Counted from the stretch's first letter, positions 26,801 through 42,000 are shown. The stretch: DNA of 64,000 bases from Macrostomum hystrix (GCA_950097015.1 CATNEN010000033.1:3973501-4037500); one strand, 5' to 3'. The notes: generated by a model from the letters alone, not told the origin. Translations and numbers: made by a program.

Positions 26801-29800
26801 CCTGTATCACTTCCCCTCTCCCCTGCCTCACTTCCCCTCTCTCCCCTGTATCACTTCCCCTCTCCCCTGCCTCACTTCCCCTCTCTCCCCTGTATCACTT
26901 CCCCTCTCCCCTGCCTCACTTCCCCTCTTTCCCCTGTATCACTTCCCCTCTCCCCTGCCTCACTTCCCCTCTCTCCCCTGTATCACTTCCCCTCTCCCCT
27001 GCCTCACTTCCCCTCTCTCCCCTGTATCACTTCCCCTCTCCCCTGCCTCACTTCCCCTCTCTCCCCTGCCTCACTTCCCCTCTCTCCCCTGCCTCACTTC
27101 CCCTCTCTCCCCTGTATCACTTCCCCTCTCCCCTGCCTCACTTCCCCTCTCTCCCCTGTATCAATTTCCCTTTCCCCTGCCTCAATTCCCCTCTCTCCCC
27201 TACCTCACTTCCCCTCTCTCCCCTACCTCACTTCCCCTCTCTCCCCTGTCTCACTTCCCCTCTCCCCTGCCTCACTTCCCCTCTCTCCCTTGTCTCACTT
27301 CCCCTCTCTCCCCTGCCTCACTTCCCCTCTCCCCTGCCTCACTTCCCCTCTCTCCCCTGCCTCACTTCCCCTCTCTCCCCTGCCTCACTTCCCCTCTCCC
27401 CTGCCTCACTTCCCCTCTCTCCCCTGCCTCACTTCCCCTCTCCCCTGCCTCACTTCCCCTCTCTCCCCTGCCTCACTTCCCCTCTCTCCCCTGCCTCACT
27501 TCCCCTCTCCCCTGCCTCACTTCCCCTCTCTCCCCTGCCTCACTTCCCCTCTCTCCCCTGCCTCACTTCCCCTCTCCCCTGCCTCACTTCCCCTCTCTCC
27601 CCTGTCTCACTTCCCCTCTCCCCTGCCTCACTTCCCCTCTCTCCCCTGTTTCTGTTCCCCTCTCTCCCCTGTCTCACTTCCCCTCTCTCCCCTGTATGAA
27701 GTCGCACTTCTGAGAACATTCCTCCAAGTCTTAGTCAGTTCCTACCTAGTCAGTGGCAAACAGCTGAACTGTTAGCAAGTATTTCAGTTATCATTAGCTA
27801 TTTAAAAGTTGTCGAATGCAACGAGTATTGCATGGGACAGTCAGTCCCCTGGCTACATTTTCGCTTCACTGGCCCAGCAAGTGGAGACAGGCAATCACTG
27901 TGTGTGTGTTATTGTTAAACTGGTCTCAACACAATTGAACTTCATTCTTAACAAGTTCTTGGCCTGCTCCTCCGTATAGCAAGTTAGCAGAGGTGATTAA
28001 TTCTCAGTTTCCAAGTTGCCCAACCAGCCACTTCACTCCGCCGCGGGTTCAGCTAGCTCACAGTTGTAGAGCTGGGAACCGGTAGAGTTTATTAAAAAAC
28101 GCACTTCAACGCACCACCCCGAAATCTCTTTAGGTGGCAACCAGATCTGACCGTGCATTCTCGTGCCGCCTCAATTCCCATTCACACCTTGAAATATTGA
28201 ATATCCCCTTTCACTAGTCTAGTTGGTTAGGAACAAATTACAGAACACACACACCTACCCTAGGCAGGGCAAAACTCTGGGCAATGATCCGTGACAGCTC
28301 GTGGCAACGCCTCAAAAAGATGATTTCCTTAGCGCAGCTCTGTCACGCTGTGTATTTGTGTCACCTTGGCATCCCTATGAAGGTTGCATCATGACATTTT
28401 AATAACTGAGGGGTGATGAAACCTGTGCCCACCTGTTACAATGCGCGCCAAGCAGAACTCATAAATAGTTGCGCAATGAAAAATTATATTTTCTTCTCCT
28501 GCTTTGGTCACAGACAGGGAGGTGCGCAAAGATTTCGTCTCTAATTACAATTACCTGGCCTGTCACGTGTTGCTGGCCCCACGGGTTCGATTGAATTTCC
28601 AAGCTTTCGGATGGCTAAGCTTTGCCCCTCGCTAATAATCTGAAAGCGCAAGAAAAAATGTCTAGCCAGCCTCCCTTCTCGTGTTTTGTTGCCAAGCGTT
28701 TCCTTGGTTGCGTCTGATGCTCTGCTCAAGCCTGTCTGTTGAGGATAAACATGGATTGGTATTCAGAGGCTCAAGCCTGTCTGCTGAGGATAAACATGGA
28801 TTGGTATTCAGAGGCTCAAGCCTGTCTGCTGAGGATAAACATGGATTGATATTCAGAGGCTCAAGCCTGTCTGCTAAGGATAAACACGGATTGATATTCA
28901 GAAGCTCAAGCCTGTCTGTTGAGGATAAACATGGATTGGTATTCAGAGGCTCAAGCCTGTCTGCTGAGGATAAACATGGATTGATATTCAGAGGCTCAAG
29001 CCTGTCTGCTGAGGATAAACACGGATTGATATTCAGAAGCTCAAGCCTGTCTGCTGAGGATAAACATGGATTGATATTCAGAGGCTCAAGCCTGTCTGCT
29101 GAGGATAAACATGGATTGATATTCAGAGGCTCAAGCCTGTCTGCTGAGGATAAACATGGATTGATATTCAGAGGCTCAAGCCTGTCTGTTGAGGATAAAC
29201 ACGGATTGATATTCAGAGGCTCAAGCCTGTCTACTGAGGATAAACATGGATTGATATTCAGAGGCTCAAGCCTGTCTGCTGAGGATAAACATGGATTGAT
29301 ATTCAGAGGCTCAAGCCTGTCTGTTGAGGATAAACACGGATTGATATTCAGAGGCTCAAGCCTGTCTGCTGAGGATAAACACGGATTGATATTCAGAGGC
29401 TCAAGCCTGTCTGCTGAGGATAAACATGGATTGATATTCAGAGGCTCAAGCCTGTCTGTTGAGGATAAACACGGATTGATATTCAGAGGCTCAAGCCTGT
29501 CTGCTGAGGATAAACATGGATTGATATTCAGAGGCTCAAGCCTGTCTGTTGAGGATAAACATGGATTGATATTCAGAGGCTCAAGCCTGTCTGCTGAGGA
29601 TAAACATGGATTGATATTCAGAGGCTCAAGCCTGTCTGTTGAGGATAAACATGGATTGATATTCAGAGGCTCAAGCCTGTCTGCTGAGGATAAACATGGA
29701 TTGATATTCAGAGGCTCAAGCCTGTCTGCTGAGGATAAACATGGATTGATATTCAGAGGCTTCAGGGCGCCACAAAATTTGTGTTTTCCCGTCTGGGATT

Positions 29801-29982
29801 TCGAGTTTGCTACATCAAGCCGGCTTAATTCCGAGAGGGACGCGTGAAATTCCAGGAATAGCGCAAACTCCCACCACTAACGAGTTCATTGTGCTACTCA
29901 TTTGAGCAGATAAAAGATCCACTTTGCCTAATATTTTTCCGTGTTTCCCTCCCATCGAGTGCTAAAAAGAGGATTAACATTC

Positions 29983-30016
<34 letters not shown>

Positions 30017-33000
30017 ACTCCTGGCCTCTCTGGGATTCGAAAGAGTGGACTAGACTGATCCCAGTGTAAAATATCCCCCCAGCCATTGGCAAATCAGTCG
30101 GCAGAAATCATGCAAATTTGCCTTAATTGTCTTAACTGCCTGCCGCTGCCGTCCACTCTGCTTGACTGCCCCTCGCCCTCCCCTACTCTATCCCGTGTAG
30201 TGAAAGTGGGAAAGTTAATTTTCTGCGTCACAGATGATGAGTGAGGCAGTGTTTTGGCATTGTGCCGCTATCAATTCGTTCCTCATGGGACTGGGTTTGG
30301 ATAGCCGTCATTGCGTTTCTCATTTATAATATTTTATTTGTGCCAACTGTGCGCTATAGTGGAGGCTGTGGGTCTTGGTGCTGCAAACTCATTTTTCAGT
30401 TTTTTTCTTGCCTAAGAAACATTTCAGACTTTATAATGCAAAAAAGTAATTTGTTATCTGCTAATTAGCTACTTTGGTGCCTGTTGATTATAAATAAACA
30501 TAATTTAACAAATAATAGTAAAGTGAGAAAATACTCGTACATAAACTGTTCTACGGCAGTAATCATTGAAAAGCAGTTTTAGACCGATAAATATTAATCC
30601 TCACATTGGTTACATAATCGAATAATTATTCTAACTGTCCTTACCGAACAAACAATTTCAACAGTAAATCAACTTCTTAGCTATTACCTGGTGACAGTTC
30701 TTAACAATGAAACTAGCTTTTTGTCTGCTTTTGCAACACATTTATTGTCACTGTCGAGAGGTCGTGACAACCCAGCCTGTTTACAATGCCTTGACACGTG
30801 TGTCAGAAGTGTGTCCCGTGGCATTTATTTGCTCAATTTGACTATAGTTGCCAATTGTATAGTTTCTTTATGAGGCTGACAATTCAACAGTAAAAAGCTT
30901 TTATATTGCTTGTAAATAATCTATTTTGTTTCTTATTTAAAGTCATTCTGTTTTACAATATCACAAGTTTTCGCAACCTATTTACCTACGAGAAAAATTT
31001 TAGCTTTTACGTTGACAACCCCACGTTCGATAAGCAGCTGGATGTCTTTTCTCTCTTTGTCATCAAAGTTAACTTCCGGATTCTTACACCACAGGATTCT
31101 GACTAGAGACAATACAGTCAGATTACAGGTAGCTTTACCAGGTGAACTGCCTGGTGACATTGCAGTCAGATTACAGGTAGCTTTACCAGGTGAACTGACT
31201 GGTGACATTGCAGTCAGATTACAGGTAGCTTTACCAGGTGAACTGACTGGTGACATTGCAGTCAGATTACAGGTAGCTTTAACAGGTGAACTGCCTGGTG
31301 ACATTGCAGTCAGATTACAGGTAGCTTTACCAGGTGAACTGACTGGTGACATTGCAGTCAGATTACAGGTAGGTTTATCAGGTGAACTGCCTGGTGACAT
31401 TGCAGTCAGATTACAGGTAGCTTTACCAGGTGAACTGACTGGTGACATTGCAGTCAGATTACAGGTAGCTTTACCAGGTGAACTGACTGGTGACATTGCA
31501 GTCAGATTACAGGTAGCTTTACCAAGTGAACTGACTGGTGACATTGCAGTCAGATTACAGGTAGCTTTACCAGGTGAACTGACTGGTGACATTGCAGTCA
31601 GATTACAGGTAGCTTTACCAGGTGAACTGACTGGTGACATTGCAGTCAGATTACAGGTAGCTTTACCAGGTGAACTGACTGGTGACATTGCAGTCAGATT
31701 ACAGGTAGCTTTAACAGGTGAACTGCCTGGTGACATTGCAGTCAGATTACAGGTAGCTTTACCAGGTGAACTGACTGGTGACATTGCAGTCAGATTACAG
31801 GTAGGTTTATCAGGTGAACTGCCTGGTGACATTGCAGTCAGATTACAGGTAGCTTTACCAGGTGAACTGACTGGTGACATTGCAGTCAGATTACAGGTAG
31901 CTTTACCAGGTGAACTGACTGGTGACATTGCAGTCAGATTACAGGTAGCTTTACCAAGTGAACTGACTGGTGACATTGCAGTCAGATTACAGGTAGCTTT
32001 ACCAGGTGAACTGCCTGGTGACATTGCAGTCAGATTACAGGTAGCTTTACCAGGTGAACTGACTGGTGACATTGCAGTCAGATTACAGGTAGCTTTACCA
32101 GGTGAACTGACTGGTGACATTGCAGTCAGATTACAGGTAGATTTACCAGGTGAACTGACTGGTGACATTGCAGTCAGATTACAGGTAGCTTTACCAGGTG
32201 AACTGACTGGTGACATTGCAGTCAGATTACAGGTAGCTTTACCAGGTGAACTGACTGGTGACATTGCAGTCAGATTACAGGTAGCTTTACCAGGTGAACT
32301 GCCTGGTGACATTGCAGTCAGATTACAGGTAGCTTTACCAGGTGAACTGACTGGTGACATTGCAGTCAGATTACAGGTAGCTTTACCAGGTGAACTGCCT
32401 GGTGACATTGCAGTCAGATTACAGGTAGCTTTACCAGGTAAACTGCCTGGTGACATTGCAGTCAGATTACAGGTAGCTTTACCAGGTGAACTGACTGGTG
32501 ACATTGCAGTCAGATTACAGGTAGCTTTACCAGGTGAACTGACTGGTGACATTGCAGTCAGATTACAGGTAGCTTTACCAGGTGAACTGACTGGTGACAT
32601 TGCAGTCAGATTACAGGTAGCTTTACCAGGTGAACTGACTGGAGACAATACAGTCAGATTACAGGTAGCTTTACCAGGTGAACTGACTGGTGACATTGCA
32701 GTCAGATTACAGGTAGGTTTATCAGGTGAACTGACTGGTGACATTGCAGTCAGATTACAGGTAGCTTTACCAGGTGAACTGACTGGTGACATTGCAGTCA
32801 GATTACAGGTAGCTTTACCAGGTGAACTGACTGGTGACATTGCAGTCAGATTACAGGTAGCTTTACCAGGTGAACTGACTGGTGACATTGCAGTCAGATT
32901 ACAGGTAGCTTTACCAGGTGAACTGACTGGTGACATTGCAGTCAGATTACAGGTAGCTTTACCAGGTGAACTGACTGGAGACATTGCAGTCAGATTACAG

Positions 33001-36000
33001 GTAGCTTTACCAGGTGAACTGACTGGAGACAATACAGACAGATTACAGGTAGGTTTATCAGGTGAACTGCCTGGTGACATTGCAGTCAGATTACAGGTAG
33101 CTTTACCAGGTGAACTGACTGGTGACATTGCAGTCAGATTACAGGTAGCTTTACCAGGTGAACTGACTGGTGACATTGCAGTCAGATTACAGGTAGCTTT
33201 AACAGGTGAACTGACTGGTGACATTGCAGTCAGATTACAGGTAGCTTTACCAGGTGAACTGACTGGTGACATTGCAGTCAGATTACAGGTAGCTTTACCA
33301 GGTGAACTGACTGGTGACATTGCAGTCAGATTACAGGTAGCTTTACCAGGTGAACTGACTGGAGACAATACAGTCAGATTACAGGTAGCTTTACCAGGTG
33401 AACTGCCTGGTGACATTGCAGTCAGATTACAGGTAGCTTTACAAGGTGAACTGCCTGGTGACATTGCAGTCAGATTACAGGTAGCTTTACAAGGTGAACT
33501 GCCTGGTGACATTGCAGTCAGATTACAGGTAGCTTTACAAGGTGAACTGCCTGGTGACATTGCAGTCAGATTACAGGTAGCTTTACCAGGTGAGTCAGAT
33601 TACAGTCAGTCAGATTACAGGTAGGTTTATCAGGTGAGTCAGATTACCTGCAGTCAGATTACAGGTAGGTTCAAGTAGTATATCCTAATAAATCTGTGAG
33701 CACACAGAATCTTTGCCCTTCGCCCGAGGCGCAAATCGCTGATTTGAGTCCCCGCTGAGATTTCGCAAAATCTGCTAGTTTGAGCAGTTGCGCAATTCGT
33801 TGATGGAATATTTCACCCTGCCAGCGAATGCACAGGCCACAGATTTAACTGCTACACAATGAGCGTGCGCCTGTGTTTCCATTCTCCTGGTCTGCAGTAT
33901 GGGAGAATTATCCCCCCTTAGGGCGTTGCGAGGCTCATTCTGAAGAGTTTGGCCCCGCACTGATAATGATTTGTCAAATTTCGCCGACAATCACACGACA
34001 GTTGGAATAGCAGAAATCATTCGCCTCATTCGAAAACACCCTTCTCACAATCGGAATATAAATTGGCGAATCTATGAAAGACATGACAAATATCCCATGT
34101 TGGGATGCATGAAGTTTTTGAGTAAAAAATGATTTTGGGAAAACTTCTCCTAATCGACGCGTGGCCCAGGCGCGGTTGCTGGGCTGTAATGAAAGCCCAA
34201 CTCGCATTTCTTATTGTCCCGGCTATTACGTGACAATTGGAATTGAAATGATGATGAAGAATGCCATTGCGGCCTGCCCGCCCACCCAGCTTTTCAATCC
34301 TGACCTTTGCCACGCCCCCCTCAACTCTCTCGCCCTGGATGGGGCGGGGCTACGTCTACTCCCGATTGAGTGAGTGCTCTGTGCGTGGCAATAGGCTGAT
34401 CATTTAAAATCAGTGTCAACGTTTAGTTTTTCAAAAGCATTTATTTCCATAGATATAATCAGCAGTTTCTATGAAGCTTGTCATTGTCATCGACAGACAT
34501 CATCTAGTTGTCAATACGGGCATTGTCTTTTTGTTAAAAAAGAAAATACAATTTTACACCGCTATCTCACCTGTTGCCTGATGGTGCTGTCGAGTAGGCT
34601 GAGCGTTGCTATGACAAAATCCGTGGCTGGGCCGCCCTGGGAGCACTGCTCCAACTGTTGTTAGTGTTTTTCTGGCTTGTTACACGGTTGCTGCTGCTGG
34701 CTGGCTGGCTGTCTGTATTTCACATTCAATTTGTGTTCCCGCTCTTGCCACAATAGCAGCCAGTAATATCTTCTCTCGGTTTTTTTTCTCCCTAACTGAA
34801 TTGGCAGCGCAAGTGTCAGCCAGCTGTTTGGGACTTATCTGTAGCTTTGTCCCAGCTCTCACTCCTCACTCACTCTCTCCTAGTCTCTCTTTTTATTTAT
34901 TCTTATAAGTCGTTCTAACTTAACTCGACAAGCAGCTAGTTTTTTAGTTTTATTTCTTTCAATATATTTCATGCGAATAGCCAAAGTTACCGCAATGTAG
35001 CGCATCGTGATCCCTTAACTCCTGATATTATCCTCGCCGTTGCACAAGGTCTTCCCTTCGTTCTCTTCCCGCTCCAGAGTTCTGAGTTAAAAATTTGCAA
35101 TTCTGCACAATTTTTTTTCTGCGTCAAATTAAGAATTACTTTCTTTTCATTTTCTGGATTCTTCAATTTAATCGAAAATGGAGAATGCTAAATGTGACAA
35201 AAAATTGTTGGCAGTGAATAGAACTTTTTGCCTTGCAATTCTTATTTTTTTGCAAGTGACTTAATTTGCGGCGATTATATCAAGTTCCAGTTTTCAAAAT
35301 ATTGATTTACTTCTTTTAACAGAAGCTTCAGGTTTTTTAAGTGAAGCGTCAGCGTTTTCAAAGGAAGCTTCAGGGTTTTCAATTGAAGCTTCAGGGTTTT
35401 CAAAGGAAGCTTCAGAGTTTTCAACTGAAGCTTCAGCGTTTTCAAAGGAAGCTTCATAGATTTAAAATGAAGCTTCAGGGTTTTCAATTGAAGCTTCAGG
35501 GTTTTCAATTTGAAGCTTCAGGTTTCTAACTGTAGCTTCAGGGTTTTCAACTGAAGCTTCAGGTATTTTAAGTGAAGCTTTCATAGTCTAAAAATGCTCC
35601 AGGTTTTAAGAAAAAATATTTGTGTCAGGGTCTTGAAATGGAGTTTTAGCTTTTTAAAAAGCCACTTTGTGATTTTGAATTCCTTCCACTAATATTCCCG
35701 CTAGTACGGTCTCCATATTTCAGTGTCCACAGGAAGCTAACTGGTCACAACATTCACACATTCTGACAGTCACAGTTTAGCCTCACAGCTTGCGTATCAG
35801 AAATCGGATACCTTCACCGCCGTAAAACCTGCGACCCCTCACAATTAGGATTAAATAACTCGGGGTGGCGAGTCCTGGCTCACTGTGGCATGGCTGGCAT
35901 ATGGTTAGCGACATCTATAGTAAGCCGCATTGCGGTTAGCCATTCGCCCGCATCCCACACCCTTCAGTTCGTCCCGCATCCGAAACATAGATTACAACGG

Positions 36001-39000
36001 ACAAGATGTCCAACTAGGGTCAATTGGTTTTGATGTGAGGAGGGATTTAGTTTTGTTTTTCATAGCTGGCTCCATAATGGATGTGGTTACATCAGCAGCA
36101 GCAGCAGCAGCAGCAGTAGTAGCAGTCTTAGCCCTGCGGGTTCGCCGTGATGAACTGATGAAGCTGGGAATTAGAGTCATGAAACTGAGAGTGAGAATGC
36201 TGTTGCATCAGCTCCTTCGAGCCCCGAAGCGATGGGAAAGAGCTTTGAGTAGCGCGAGGCACCGCGGGATAATAGTCTCACTAATTAGCAGCGTGTGGGC
36301 CTGCCCTGCCTCAGTCTTGTCGCTCCGCATCTGCCCTTTCAAATGCGGATTTGAAATCCATTTCCTCAGCAGCTCTCAGACTTTAATCTCCCTTACCCCC
36401 AGCACAGAAAATATTTCCCAGTCGAGACTTCTTTAGAGATTTCTTAGAAAGCTAAATTGCCACCTGCCTCATACCTGTTTCAACCCCACCGCCAAGTCGT
36501 TAATGATACCATTCAATTATTACAACTTTCTGTCTGCTGATAGATGACTGCAGACCTCTTTCCCAAACCCCAAGAAGCTGGGACTCTCCGGCTAGGATAG
36601 ATTTTTTACGCTTCTATAAATGCATAGGTAATTAGACAGCGCTTTCATTTTTAATGGCATGTTCAGCTAATTATTGAGATGAGCCCGATTAGGGGATGAG
36701 CTGCTCTCAGTGAGCACTCACTTGAGTCTAATTGACTCTCCTTGGCCTTTGCTCTGTCGAGCGGTAAATTGCACCCCTCAACCCTTCTGAGGGCTTCTCT
36801 ACCTGCTTCTCTACCTGCTTCTCTACCTGCTTCTCTACCTGCTTCTCTACCTGCTTCTCTACCTGCTTCTCTACCTGCTTGTCTCTCTGCTTCCCTCCCT
36901 GCTTCTCTACCTGCTTCTCTACCTGCTTCTCTACCTGCTTCTCTACCTGCTTCTCTACCTGCTTGTCTCTCTGCTTCCCTCCCTGCTTCTCTACATGCTT
37001 CTCTACCTGCTTCTCTACCTGCTTGTCTCTCTGCTTCCCTCCCTGCTTCTCTACATGCTTCTCTACCTGCTTCTCTACCTGCTTGTCTCTCTGCTTCCCT
37101 CCCTGCTTCTCTACCTGCTTCTCTACCTGCTTCTCTCCCTGCTTGTCTCTGCTTCTCTACCTGCTTCTCTCCCTGCTTCTCTACTTGCTTCTTTTCAAAA
37201 TATTTTTGTTACTACAATTGTACTCATAGCTCGATGCAGACAAAAATTTTCCTAGAAACTGTTGTCACCAAGTAGAGTAGATTGTTTAGTTATTTGTAGA
37301 ATTTACCACTTTCCTAGCTACAAAAGAGTACTCAAACTATTACGGTACCAAGAAAGTTTCACGAATTCTAAAAAAATAGTTTCGCAAAAAAGTCCAACTG
37401 CAAAAATTCGCGACATTTAATAAAAATATCGAAAAACGCTTGTCGCCTACTTCGAGTACTTAAAGTAGTTAACTGTATAAGCAATTCAATAATTCCAGGA
37501 GGCCATTGCCTACGCCGCTCAGGAGAATCTGCGTCTAGCAGAAACACCCGAAGCTGCAGCGGTTGTTGCCATGGCAACCCAGGCTGCGCCGGAGAATCCA
37601 CTGCTCAGGCGACTCCCGGATCCCGTTCGCGAGGCCTTCGCGCCGCTGCGTCGCTCGCGCTACCAAGTGGTCGCCTTCATCGACTGGAGCGGCATCGCCC
37701 ACCCCATCTTCACGGCGGCCAGCGGGCCCGCCTGCGCCTTCTCGAACTGGCTGCACCTGTGGTGCCGGTTTCTTATCACGCAGGTAAGTTCAAAAGGTGT
37801 TCAAAAGGGGGCCGGTGGCAGAGCGGTTAACGCGTTTACCTCTTGCACCAATGTCCCTAAGCTCGATTCCGCGGCGAGGCCACATTCATTTGGGGCGCAG
37901 CCGCAAAGGGTGGACTTAGGGGCTTGTCGTGCAATATACGCCCTTAAGGGCCAAGCTCCTTGGCTTAGTGAAATGTACACTGCCTGACGATGAGATGAAG
38001 AGTTTTGCGTGTTGATCAGACACACGAAACTCCCACTTCTAGACAATGGGGAACAATTGCCTAGGAATTTATAACAGTCACGTGACACTTACTGCAGTTT
38101 CTTCTTCTTCCTTGATAGTGAGTTGTTTGTAGTCTTTGTCTTCTTTGTCTTCCTGGTAGCTGCTTGAGTTTGTCTGTTGGCCAATAAATGACGAGAGCGA
38201 ATCAGATTACTTTTCGGTTTCCTCGAGCTCGGAATTCACAATAGAAACGTGCGCCCTAGTGAACAATTGAAATCTCTCTTGTATATCTCTAATAGGTCCT
38301 CCTGGAGGGCGTCTTCTTCGTTACCTCCGAAAGATAACGGATAACTCAAATCAAATCAATCAATAATCCTCTAGGAATGTATCCTAGGAAACAAGGAGGC
38401 CTTTCTCAAATGTATCGACGATATGTGGCTCTCGTAAACTTAGTTCAATTCAACAACTATTGCTAGCAATAAATTACTCTGTCTAGTAAAGCGCTTACCA
38501 CTTGTCTTTCCCTCAGAGATGAGTCCTCTTCTTCGTAAGGTGTTTTGAAGTCCGGTGGACCGCTCCGAGTCTGAATTTTTAGCTCGGATTTTCGCTTGTA
38601 TTTATAGTAAAATTTTGGGGAAAAACCGGTTCTACTACCGGGTGTTTACATTGGGCATACATGTTTGCACAGTGAGGTCAGACTTGTTTGATCAGCTGCG
38701 TTTTGGGGGGTTTTCAGGTGAACATTACCATATTTGGAATATTGTGTAAATACAGGTGCAGAAACCGATGAGTCATGTTTGCTTCAAGTAAATACAGCTG
38801 TCGAGAACCAGTTCTCCGATTTCATGTCACATGACTTGTTTCTAAAAATAGCGCATGACTCATTCCTAAAAATAGATTAAACATTATAGCTAAGGTTTCC
38901 TTGTGACATTACTTTAAGTAGCGCGTTAAGTAAAAACGTATTTTACAACTCTCTACAATATCTCCCTTTTTTACGAAAAATTCGTCCCGAATTTATTCTT

Positions 39001-42000
39001 GAGAGGAAAAGAAAATGACTTAGCTTAACAATAATAAGATAACATCACGTATTGACAGTATTGTACAGTTCGCCATGAGTTACATATCATACATTGGCGG
39101 AGATTTCCACGGCACAAAGGACAGTTTTTTAATGGTTTTTTGTAGTGTGCGAGGCTTAAGCAAGAACCGCAAACATGGTGTTTATTGACACATATACATG
39201 GTAGTTTACATGAGAATTCTTCAAGACAGACAGGACAGTCCATGGTAGTGTTCGCGAAAATTGTGTGGGCGTTTGCAGAGAACAGAGGTTTTAGTCGCCT
39301 TTTACGACAAGCTTGAGAAGCTGTAGTGCTATTCTTAATCCCGGTCACTACACGGGTAACAATAAACGAGTAATTTAACGCGGGCGTAGGTTATACGTAT
39401 GAGTATTTGGTGGTGTGTTTGTGGTTTGTGTCTCGGCATGTGCTGTTGCAATGTGCTTGTTTGTTGTTTTTGTGTGGTCTGGATTCTGTAACGTTGGAAG
39501 GAATGTAGTGTCGTTAGTGATGCGTTTTAAACGTTGAATGTGAACGTAGAACTGAGGTTGATGTGGATCCTGGATATTTGCAAGGCGTGCTGTTGTCGCG
39601 GATATCAGTCCTGTTACACGGAAAGGTCCTTTGTATTTGAAAGCATGCTTGTGCGTATGCTGTGCCGGGTAGTGTAGGTAGACGATATCTCCTACTTGTA
39701 AGGTAGAAGCATGATTACTTGTTGTAGGTACGGTAGATTGGTTGTCGAGATTATGTTTTGCAATTTGCCATGCTAGGTGTAATTGAGAAGTGAACTTTTG
39801 TAGCGTCGTCGGCGTGTCAACATATTGAGATGGCAGTAATTTCTGAACTAATAGATTCGGTGGTTGAAAGTCTCGAGAGAACATCAGAAAGAATGGTGTG
39901 TTCTCTGTTGAACGATGAACTGCGCTATTGTAGGCCATTGTCACGGATTGTATGTAAATAATCCAATCTTCAGGTTGTTTGTAAACAAAGTGTGTCAGCA
40001 TTTCATGTAGATTTCTGTGAAATCTTTCGACGAGGTTTGCTTTTGGATTATATGTCGAAGTGAATATTTGTTGAATATTCAGTAGTTTGGCGGCCTGTTG
40101 AAATAATTGCGATGTGAACTGTGTACCATTGTCAGATGTTAGCGTCTTAGGAGTTCCGAATTTGCAGATAATTTCATTATAGAAGGCCATTGCAACTGTT
40201 GTCGCTGTGATGTCAGGTATCGGAATGGCAACGGCGAATTTCGAAAAAACATCCAAGGCTGTAAGAATGTAGTTGTAGTCGATAGAGTGTTGTCGAGCCG
40301 GTGGTAGTGGTCCGGTAATGTCAATTGACACTGTGTCCCATGTAGTTGTCTTCGGCACTGATTGGAATTCAGGTTTTTGTCGTCTTCCGATTTTTGTTGA
40401 AGCACATGAGTGACATTGTGTGCAGTACTTGCGAATGTCTAAATTCATTGTTGGCCAAAAATAGAACTGGGCGACTCTCTGGATTGTTTTCTTGGCGGAT
40501 AAGTGTCCTGCTAATGGACTATCATGGAGTTCGTGTAGGATCGCTGAACGGAATGTGTAGGGTAGGTACAGTCGCGGAATATTGTTGTACACCCAGTAGA
40601 GTGCGAGTTCTCTGAAAACTAGACTATTTTTGTGTTTTCGTAAGAATTGTTTTTCGATTTTTGTAAGTTCATTTTCCGTTTCTTCTGTATCTTCTTGTAT
40701 GGCTTTGTAAAAGGAATCGTCTTGTTGTGCTTTCAACAAGTCTTTTATGGTTGGAATTGGATGAACTGCATTGATCTCGTATGTTCTGGACAGTGCATCA
40801 GCGGCTTTATTCATTGGCCCTGGTTTGTAAACCAGGTGAAAGTTGTAGTCCTGTATTTTGAGGACCATTCGGATGAGTCTATTGTTCGTCTGTCCTTTTG
40901 TTTTAACAACGTGAGTCAGCGGTGCATAATCTGTGCGAATGATAGTTGGCAGTGGTGATCCATAGATGTAGTAATGGAATTGTCGAAGAGCAAACAGAAC
41001 AGCTAGTAGTTCTCGTTCAGTGGCTGACCATTTTGTTTCGTTTGGTCTTAGCGCTCTGCTGATGTAAGCAATCGGTTTTTCTTTCTTTGGTTCCATTTCC
41101 TGAAGTAGTACGGCTCCTAATCCGCTTCCTGATGCGTCTGTTTCTATGATAAAAGGTTTGTGGAAGTTCGGGTGTTTGAGAAGAGCATCACTAGTTAGTT
41201 GCTGTTTGATTCTATCGAAACTTTCCTGTTGTTCCGCTTTCCAGTTGTCTTCTTTCCACTTTGGAATTTTTAGTAGTTCGTACAATGGTTTAGCCGTTTG
41301 TGCAAAGTTAGGTAGGAATTTTCGGAAATATTGTGCTAGTCCAAGGAATGACTGCAGTTTGGTAATTGACGTAGGTTTCGGGAACTTCTTGACCTTGTCG
41401 ACGTTATTTGGGTCAGGTGATATGCCTCGTGATGAGACGTGATGTCCAAGATATCGGACCGAATCTCTGCAGAATTTACATTTTGTTGGTTGCAGTTTTA
41501 GACCTTGTTGTCGGAGTAAGAAGAGAGCTTGTTCCATGACTTTTACTAGTTGTTCAAAGTTATTTCCAAAGGCAAGAATATCATCAACATAGTGAAGCAG
41601 ATTTGTACATCCGGCTAGCATATAGGCTGTAAGACGGCTCATTGTTGCTGGTGAGTTGGAGATTCCCATTGGACTTCTCTGATACGCGAAAACTTCTCCT
41701 TTGTAAGTTTTGAAGGCAGTGTATTGTTTTGATTCTTCTTCAAGTTCGATTTGCCAGAATCCATGTCGTAGGTCAAATACGGTGAAGAGTGTCGCCGTAT
41801 TGAGTCGTGCTAGCAGTTCTGAGATTTTTGGTAGACTTTGTTGATCGGTGGGAATGTACTTATTTAGGACTCGGAAATCACAGACGAGTCGTCTTTCGTT
41901 TGTTTCTTTCTTTTCGACAAGAAGGCAAGGTGAAGAATAAGCTGAGACGGTACGTTTTATGATTCCTGCTTTAAGCATTTTTTCTATGATTTCATCGAAG

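Noticed and set aside
26431-27775. Long Pro/Ser/Leu-rich frames of over 400 residues
   Set aside because: Translations of a C/T-rich tandem array in an intron; two overlapping frames are equally open.
30978-33624. 860- and 870-residue frames on opposite strands
   Set aside because: Artefact of a 48-bp unit with no stop on either strand; kept only as a repeat.
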